Part shown: piece after piece, positions 39,674-44,668 of the stretch | How the letters are laid out: each line of letters opens with the position of its first letter | Position numbering within the stretch: position 1 is the first letter of the stretch | NCBI GenBank assembly: GCA_913056165.1 | Contig: CAJXMD010000012.1 | Span: forward strand, 1 to 44,668 | Length of the DNA: 44,668 nt | Direction of reading: 5' to 3' | Source: an uncultured Halieaceae bacterium | Lineage (GTDB): Bacteria; Pseudomonadota; Gammaproteobacteria; Pseudomonadales; Halieaceae | Notes under the pieces: generated by a model | What the model was told of the DNA's origin: nothing | Seen by the model: the letters and a program-made list of their open reading frames with translations, nothing else | The model's database searches: none | Made by a program: the position numbers and the translations under genes

Positions 39674-40330
39674 TTAGCTGGCTCGAAGCTGCAAAAACGG
39701 ATTCAACCAGCGATAATTCCAACCAGTAAACCGTAGCGGAGCATCCAGCACCGCCAAACAAATACAATCCTCGCCGTCGAGGGCAACAGGCGCATGCTTC
39801 TCATCAGCAACCCGGTATATGAAATCACCCGCATGGTAATGGCCATTGCTGTCCGAGAAGCCTCCCTCGAGTACCAGTGTCATTTCGGTACCGGCATGTT
39901 GATGCTCAGGGATACGGCCGCCCGCCGCGATTCGATACAGTGCGAACTCGTAATCACTGTCGCCGGTAGATAAATAGCTGATGCTAAGACTCTTGGTGAT
40001 GCGCTTCCATACCAGCTGACTGAAGTCACCATTAATGATCCTGCGGAGAAGTGCGGGTAACTCAACTGCAGCTTTTGCCTGAGGGTGATGAAGAGGCTCA
40101 GGCTCATCTAGCCTACCAAGCACTGCGTCGAGGACCGCTTCCGAGACAGGCACAGGTTCCAACCGTTCCAGCATGACGCCGCCAATATTTTGCATTTGGT
40201 CGTACACGCGGCGGCATCGGTCGCAATAGTTGAGATGAGCGGAGATGCACGCTGCCTGTGCTACGGGGAGTGTCCCCGCCGCATACTCCATTAAAAAATC
40301 GTTACTTGGATGATGATTTGCCATAGCCAT
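39674..40330 (-). CDS. chrR: ChrR-type zinc anti-sigma factor
   Basis: ChrR holds its ECF sigma factor inactive until singlet oxygen or similar stress triggers its loss. The 218-residue protein has the N-terminal anti-sigma zinc site (H6/H7, H32, C36, C39 in HLNYCDRC) and a C-terminal cupin domain. The cupin keeps the ligands of Rhodobacter ChrR: H143-x-H145-x3-E149 and H179 (Rhodobacter H141, H143, E147, H177). Both zinc sites therefore look intact and the stress-sensing half should work. It follows the sigma gene on the same strand after 94 bases. Confidence 0.92.
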   Translation of the reverse strand: MAMANHHPSNDFLMEYAAGTLPVAQAACISAHLNYCDRCRRVYDQMQNIGGVMLERLEPVPVSEAVLDAVLGRLDEPEPLHHPQAKAAVELPALLRRIINGDFSQLVWKRITKSLSISYLSTGDSDYEFALYRIAAGGRIPEHQHAGTEMTLVLEGGFSDSNGHYHAGDFIYRVADEKHAPVALDGEDCICLAVLDAPLRFTGWNYRWLNPFLQLRAS

Positions 40331-40424
40331 AATGGTTTCTTTCTCTGTGCCGGCGATTTCCCCTGAATCCGCCGACAGCTTCTGTTACTGATGAACTCTC
40401 CTACGCGCCCTTCTTTTATTTGGT

Positions 40425-41045
40425 TTACTGCCGATCCATTTGTACCTGCAGTTTTTGTATCGCCAGTCGGACCCTGGACTTCACCGTACCCAAGGGCAGG
40501 TCAAGCTCAGCGGCCGCCTCGGAATGAGATTTCCCCTCCATATACACTTTTGCGAGGATTTGCGCCTGATCTGGGGGCAGCTGGCCCATCAAATCCCGGA
40601 CTCTGTCGGAGCCGCGCCGGTTATGGAGCACCGCAAAGGGTTCTTCCCCCTCGACCTCGATACTCAAATCCTCAGCGGCAAGCTGGGTATCAAATTTCTG
40701 AAGCCGCCTGAACATGTCGGTACGACAATTCCGCGCGATGGTGTAGATCCACGTACTGGCGGCGGCTTTCTCAGGATTGAAGCCGTCAGCCTTCTGCCAG
40801 ACCTTTAGCATGACCTCTTGGACCAGTTCATCGGCGTGACTGGCGGATAAGGAGGAGCCAGCTAGGGCAAACGCCTTGATAAGCGGTGCAAAATGACGAA
40901 AAAAGCGCGTAAAGGCTGCACGATCGTGACTTTTACCGATATGAACGAGACATTCGCTCCATTCATCGGTGCGTCGCCCAGTCGGTGCGGACCACCCGCT
41001 TGCGCGCTGAGCTCCGACCTCATTTTCGCCTTTCTCTTCTACCAT
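40425..41045 (-). CDS. ECF11-type RNA polymerase sigma factor (RpoE/ChrR pair)
   Basis: The protein (206 residues from ATG 41045; a TTG four codons earlier is possible) has region 2 (about 45-115: 'FFRHFAPLIKAFAL', 'DELVQEVMLKVWQKADGFNPEKAAASTWIYTIARNCRTDMFRR') and region 4 (about 150-200: 'LMGQLPPDQAQILAKVYMEGKSHSEAAAELDLPLGTVKSRVRLAIQKL'). Its partner, the downstream ChrR, places it in the ECF11 group best known from Rhodobacter sphaeroides RpoE, which runs the singlet-oxygen response. It is divergent from the amine oxidase-DUF1365-CFA operon, whose promoter matches the ECF11 motif. No matching motif was seen in front of the sigma gene itself. Confidence 0.92.
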   Translation of the reverse strand: MVEEKGENEVGAQRASGWSAPTGRRTDEWSECLVHIGKSHDRAAFTRFFRHFAPLIKAFALAGSSLSASHADELVQEVMLKVWQKADGFNPEKAAASTWIYTIARNCRTDMFRRLQKFDTQLAAEDLSIEVEGEEPFAVLHNRRGSDRVRDLMGQLPPDQAQILAKVYMEGKSHSEAAAELDLPLGTVKSRVRLAIQKLQVQMDRQ

Positions 41046-41143
41046 GGGGGGGTTCAAAGCTCAGTCAGGGCCTTCAGGATACACCGGCTGGCAATAATGC
41101 ACAAAAATGATTTTGCATGCTTCCATGCCACTGTGGGGGGCCA

Positions 41144-41169
41144 TGATCCGGCTCAAGGCAAGCAACGTA
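41144..41169 (+). promoter_or_regulatory. Predicted ECF11 (RpoE-ChrR) promoter
   Basis: TGATCC (41144-41149), a 16-base spacer and CGTA (41166-41169) match the -35 and -10 elements I recall for Rhodobacter-type RpoE promoters. It lies 44 bases before the GTG start of the FAD-protein gene, in the region divergent from the sigma-factor gene. Confidence 0.75.
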
Positions 41170-41212
41170 CTCTCGTTATCTAAACCACCCATCCCTTTCG
41201 AGGCACCCACGT

Positions 41213-42478
41213 GTGAAGGTAGCAATAATCGGGTCGGGCATCTCCGGGCTGGGCTGCGCCCATCGTCTGGTTGCCCAACGGCACGATGTTTTCGTCTTCG
41301 AAGCCGCCGATCGCATTGGCGGCCACACGGCTACTTATGACGTAAAACTTGGGACCCGTCGCTACGCAATCGACACTGGCTTCATTGTCTACAACGACCA
41401 TACCTATCCAAATTTCATTGAGCTGCTTGAAGACCTTGGCGTCGCCACCAAGAAGACTTCCATGGGATTTTCCGTTCGCGACGATGCCTCGGGATTGGAA
41501 TATGCGGGGAAAAATCTCAACACCCTCTTTGCCCAGCGCCGCAACCTGCTTTCCCCACGATTTCTCAACATGGTCCGGGAAATACTTCGCTTTAATCGCG
41601 AGTCAGTGGCGGATCTCGATGCCGGCAAACTTGATGGGGGTGAAACCCTGGGCAGCTACCTACGGCGCAATCGTTACAGCGAGACCTTCTGTCGCCATTA
41701 TCTGCTGGCAATGACCTCCGCTATCTGGTCGGCGGACTTCGCCGATGCGAGCGAATTTCCCGTGGAATTTTTTATTCGATTCTTCAGAAATCACGGTCTG
41801 TTACAGGTCAAGGACAGGCCACAGTGGCGAGTCATTGAAGGGGGCAGCCGAGAATACCTCCAGCCCCTGATTTTCGGCTTTGAAGATCGAATCTACACCG
41901 GCAGGGGCGTCAAATCAGTAGAGCGCCCCAACTCGGGTGGCGTCAATCTCCGCTTCACCGATGGTACTGCTGACCACTTTGACCAGGTTGTCATCGCTAC
42001 ACACTCCGATCAGGCACTGGCACTTTTATCAGATCCCAGCGCACAAGAAACCGAGATTCTGGGCGCCATACCATACAGAGATAATGACGTCGTCCTGCAT
42101 ACCGATGACCGGCTGCTACCACGTAACCGACAAACTTGGTCCAGCTGGAATTACCGTCTTCGGCCCGGTAACAACCGGGCGGTGGTGACCTACAACATGA
42201 ATATTCTGCAGGGTATCGAAGCGCCGGAAACCTTCTGCGTCACGCTAAACGATACCGAATCGATAAACCCCGCACGTATCCTGGGTCGATTCAATTATGC
42301 GCACCCCCAATTCACCGTTGCAGGAGTTCAGGCTCAATCCCGGTGGGGTGAGATCAACGGCGGCGGTTGCACCTGGTTCTGCGGCGCCTACTGGCACAAT
42401 GGCTTCCACGAGGATGGCTTGACCAGCGGACTGCGCGTAGCAGATGCATTATCCGCCACCAAGGCTGTGGCGGCCTGA
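41213..42478 (+). CDS. FAD-dependent amine-oxidase-like protein of the ECF11 cluster
   Basis: The 421-residue protein starts at GTG with the FAD-binding Rossmann loop VAIIGSGISGLGCAHRLVAQ and the 'DVFVFEAADRIGGHTATYDV' motif. The rest resembles the NAD(P)/FAD-binding 'amine oxidase' group found in rpoE-chrR clusters ('IDTGFIVYNDHTYPNFIELL', 'SAIWSADFADASEFPVEFF'). In Rhodobacter, proteins of this kind belong to the furan-fatty-acid pathway (Ufa proteins), but I cannot equate this one with a particular Ufa enzyme. GAGG lies 9 bases before the GTG. The stop is one base before the DUF1365 gene. Confidence 0.88.
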   Translation: MKVAIIGSGISGLGCAHRLVAQRHDVFVFEAADRIGGHTATYDVKLGTRRYAIDTGFIVYNDHTYPNFIELLEDLGVATKKTSMGFSVRDDASGLEYAGKNLNTLFAQRRNLLSPRFLNMVREILRFNRESVADLDAGKLDGGETLGSYLRRNRYSETFCRHYLLAMTSAIWSADFADASEFPVEFFIRFFRNHGLLQVKDRPQWRVIEGGSREYLQPLIFGFEDRIYTGRGVKSVERPNSGGVNLRFTDGTADHFDQVVIATHSDQALALLSDPSAQETEILGAIPYRDNDVVLHTDDRLLPRNRQTWSSWNYRLRPGNNRAVVTYNMNILQGIEAPETFCVTLNDTESINPARILGRFNYAHPQFTVAGVQAQSRWGEINGGGCTWFCGAYWHNGFHEDGLTSGLRVADALSATKAVAA

Positions 42479-42479
42479 G

Positions 42480-43229
42480 ATGACGCTGCCATCCCGGTTG
42501 TATCGAGGGACCTTGTGGCACTGCCGCCACAGCCCAAAGAAGCACGCGTTCCGGTATCGGGTTTTTATGCCCCTGGTGGATGTGAGTGAACTTCCTGAGC
42601 TCGTAGATGATGTTCCTCTCTGGTCGGCAAGACGATGGGCCTGTGCACGGTTTCTTCGCAAAGACTTTTTGGGTGACCCGGAGAAACCACTGCTTGATGA
42701 GGTTCGACAGCGGATCTACGAAGAAACGGGAGACACCCAGCGGGGCAAAGTGCTGTTACTGGCGAACTGGCGTTACTTTGGCGTGCAGTCGAATCCGATT
42801 GCCTGTTATTTTTGTTTTGACGAAAGCACCCAACGGCTGAGCCATGTAGTTGCGGAGGTAACCAATACTCCATGGGATGAGCGCCACAGCTACGTACTTC
42901 CCGTTACCGATTCCTCGGGCCGGCTAAACACCGAATTCTCAAAAGCGATGCACGTCTCGCCCTTCAACCCTATGGATATGACCTACCACTGGTCGAGCAC
43001 CGCACCCGCCGAGACACTGTCAATTAAGGTCAGCAACTATCAGGGCGACAAAAAGGTATTTGACGCAACTCTAACACTTGAGGCAGAGCCTTTTACACCG
43101 CGAAATCTGGTTCTCGCCATTCTGGGTGTACCCCTGATGACGGCCAAGGTTACCGCGGCGATTTATTGGGAGGCATTACGATTGTGGTTGAAGGGTATTC
43201 CGCTGTACCCTCATCCAAAGGGGGGGTGA
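42480..43229 (+). CDS. DUF1365 family protein
   Basis: From the ATG at 42480 the protein has 249 residues. It shows the DUF1365 features 'SRLYRGTLWHCRHSPKKHAFRYRVFMPLVDV', 'VLLLANWRYFGVQSNPIACYFCFD', 'EVTNTPWDERHSYVLP' and 'KAMHVSPFNPMDMTYHW'. The function is unknown, but the family nearly always lies beside an FAD amine-oxidase-like protein and a CFA-family methyltransferase, and in Rhodobacter is under RpoE-ChrR control. A longer frame from 42444 would overlap the FAD protein. cfa follows after 43 bases. No transmembrane segment is obvious. Confidence 0.9.
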   Translation: MTLPSRLYRGTLWHCRHSPKKHAFRYRVFMPLVDVSELPELVDDVPLWSARRWACARFLRKDFLGDPEKPLLDEVRQRIYEETGDTQRGKVLLLANWRYFGVQSNPIACYFCFDESTQRLSHVVAEVTNTPWDERHSYVLPVTDSSGRLNTEFSKAMHVSPFNPMDMTYHWSSTAPAETLSIKVSNYQGDKKVFDATLTLEAEPFTPRNLVLAILGVPLMTAKVTAAIYWEALRLWLKGIPLYPHPKGG

Positions 43230-43272
43230 TGCCGTAACCTCATAACGGCTAACTCGGTTCAGGTAGGTAACG

Positions 43273-44529
43273 ATGAACAATACCAGTGTTCGTGAGATCC
43301 CCCGGCTTCCTTTGTTCGGCAAGCTCACCCACCCCAACGTCGCCCGGGATCTGCTACTCAGGCTACTTCGCAATTTAAAAGTAGGAACCCTCACCATTCA
43401 TGATAATGGTGAGGCGATCAAGCTTGGACACGATACTGACCCAAGCGCACCCCACGCAGAAGTCACCGTACACAACTCCCGTCTTTATTGGCGAGTGCTT
43501 ACCGGTGGCACCATCGGCTCAGGAGAAGCCTACATCGACGGAGATTGGAGTAGTCGCAACTTAACTGAGGTGACGCGACTGTTTTGCGCCAACATGCCAA
43601 CCATGGAAGCAATGCGTGGCAAGCAAAACTGGCTGACCCGCAGCGCCCTCAAATTCGCCCATCTCGGCAACCGCAACACCCTGAGCGGATCAAAAAAGAA
43701 CATCTCCGCCCACTATGATCTAGGAAATGACTTTTTCGAGCTGTTCCTGGACCCAACGATGATGTACTCATCGGCAGTCTTTCCTGATGAGTCAGAGGAT
43801 CTCAACACAGCGGCAGTACACAAGCTGGACCTGATTTGCCAATCTCTGGAGCTCAAACCGGAAGATCATTTGATTGAAATCGGGACAGGCTGGGGCGGTA
43901 TGGCAATTCATGCGGCCGAGCATTACGGCTGCCAAGTAACAACCACCACCATATCCAGGGAGCAATACCAGCACACCTGTGACGAGGTAGCCCGCCGGGG
44001 ACTGTCTGATCGAATCGCCGTCCTGTGCGAGGATTACAGAAACCTCACCGGTAAATTTGACAAGCTTGTTTCAATAGAAATGATTGAGGCGGTGGGCCAT
44101 GAGTTTTATGAAAGTTACTTTAGTTGCGTCAGCAAGCTACTGAAGCCCACAGGTAAAGCTGTCATTCAAGCAATCACCATGACGGACCAACGTTATGAAC
44201 AGGCGCGCGACTCAGTAGACTTCATCAAGCGCTATATTTTTCCGGGAGGCTGCCTCCCCTCCCTTAATATTATTAGCGAAAACCTTGCCCGCCATACCGA
44301 CCTGCAGCTGAGCGACCTGCGGGATATCACATTGGACTACGCCAAGACCCTCGAAGCATGGCACCATAGGTTCCTGAACCAATTGGATCAGGTCAAGGAT
44401 ATGGGCTTCGACGATCGTTTTATCAGAATGTGGCGCTTCTACCTGAGCTACTGTGAAGGTGGATTCCGCGAGCGCATCATTGGTACCTTTCAAATTACAA
44501 TGACTAAGCCCGGCTACCGACCGGTCTAA
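43273..44529 (+). CDS. Cyclopropane-fatty-acid-synthase-family SAM methyltransferase
   Basis: The 418-residue protein has an N-terminal lipid-binding domain (about 1-115) and a SAM methyltransferase domain with 'HYDLGNDFFELFLDPTMMYSS', 'IEIGTGWGGMAIHAAEHYG', 'SIEMIEAVGHEFY' and 'DFIKRYIFPGGCLPS', so it belongs to the CFA synthase family acting on phospholipid unsaturated acyl chains. E272 and Y356 match E. coli E239 and Y317. S167 and Q299 lie where E. coli has Cys139 and His266. In Rhodobacter a CFA-like enzyme methylates unsaturated chains toward furan fatty acids, so that reaction, rather than cyclopropanation, must be considered. A shared transcript with the FAD protein and DUF1365 is likely. 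Confidence 0.88.
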   Translation: MNNTSVREIPRLPLFGKLTHPNVARDLLLRLLRNLKVGTLTIHDNGEAIKLGHDTDPSAPHAEVTVHNSRLYWRVLTGGTIGSGEAYIDGDWSSRNLTEVTRLFCANMPTMEAMRGKQNWLTRSALKFAHLGNRNTLSGSKKNISAHYDLGNDFFELFLDPTMMYSSAVFPDESEDLNTAAVHKLDLICQSLELKPEDHLIEIGTGWGGMAIHAAEHYGCQVTTTTISREQYQHTCDEVARRGLSDRIAVLCEDYRNLTGKFDKLVSIEMIEAVGHEFYESYFSCVSKLLKPTGKAVIQAITMTDQRYEQARDSVDFIKRYIFPGGCLPSLNIISENLARHTDLQLSDLRDITLDYAKTLEAWHHRFLNQLDQVKDMGFDDRFIRMWRFYLSYCEGGFRERIIGTFQITMTKPGYRPV

Positions 44530-44542
44530 CGCGGGCGTACAC

Positions 44543-44668
44543 ATGCTGCTTTCACTTGCACCCATCGTACTGTTGGTGGGGCTACTCTCTGCCGCAGTAC
44601 AACTGTTCGGTTCTGACGCTTCATACGGGCCGAACCAGATCGCCCTCGTCGTGGCCACCGCAGCAGCG
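44543..44668 (+). CDS. NhaC-type Na+/H+ antiporter, N-terminal part (cut by window end)
   Basis: Forty-two codons from ATG 44543 to the window end read as a hydrophobic segment (LLSLAPIVLLVGLLSAAV) followed by 'LFGSDASYGPNQIALVV', which closely matches the first helix and 'ddalsGPNQIALll' loop of NhaC antiporters. The start is 13 bases after the cfa stop. No clear ribosome-binding site is seen. Only the N-terminus is present, so the identity is moderate. Confidence 0.65.
   Translation, partial: MLLSLAPIVLLVGLLSAAVQLFGSDASYGPNQIALVVATAAA

Noticed and set aside
41046-41143. Possible sigma70-like promoter for the ECF sigma gene (TTGTGC-N17-TATCCT on the minus strand)
   Set aside because: The hexamers match the consensus poorly and the start would be nearly at the start codon.

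Overview
The window looks like chromosomal core DNA of a marine gammaproteobacterium, probably Cellvibrionales/Halieaceae (OM60/NOR5-like); that placement is inferred from protein style and synteny. Gene order closely follows the Pseudomonas block hemE-gltD-gltB-aroB-aroK-pilQPONM / ponA-malic enzyme-rpmE-priA-argS-SPOR-hslVU-DUF971-ubiE-ubiJ-ubiB-hisI-hisE-tatABC. No insertion sequence, prophage, CRISPR array or broken gene was seen, and no gene-free stretch exceeds about 200 bases.

Layout. 1-4.8 kb: tRNA-Pro(CGG) at the left edge, a DUF3094 membrane protein, comF, srkA, a hexapeptide acyltransferase, a TrmB-like methyltransferase and cysE. 4.8-11.9 kb (minus): gltB-gltD-hemE, preceded by a sigma70-like promoter and a structured leader. 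11.9-18.2 kb (minus): the type IV pilus assembly operon pilM-N-O-P-Q followed by aroK-aroB. 18.4-20.8 kb: ponA (PBP1a), convergent with a malic enzyme. 22.2-24.9 kb: rpmE and divergent priA. 24.9-36.6 kb (plus): a long train argS, SPOR protein, hslV-hslU (with a near-consensus sigma32 promoter), DUF971, ubiE-ubiJ-ubiB, hisI-hisE, tatA-tatB-tatC, a 19-codon ORF and an ABC exporter, many joined by 1-4 nt start/stop overlaps. 36.7-39.6 kb (minus): proton-translocating transhydrogenase pntAa-pntAb-pntB.

39.7-44.7 kb: the accessory end of the window and the most interesting part. An ECF11-type sigma factor and its ChrR zinc anti-sigma factor (minus) are divergent from an operon of an FAD amine-oxidase-like protein, a DUF1365 protein and a CFA-synthase-family methyltransferase (plus). 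An ECF11-type promoter (TGATCC-N16-CGTA) precedes that operon. In Rhodobacter the equivalent sigma/anti-sigma pair answers singlet oxygen and controls CFA-family and furan-fatty-acid genes, so this is probably a photo-oxidative membrane-lipid modification module. The methyltransferase has Ser and Gln where E. coli Cfa has Cys139 and His266. The window ends inside an NhaC-like antiporter gene.

Several starts were set from Shine-Dalgarno sites and family alignment rather than the longest frame: gltD, pilQ, pilM (GTG), priA (TTG), hslV, ubiJ, tatA, DUF1365, the TrmB-like gene and the ECF sigma factor.
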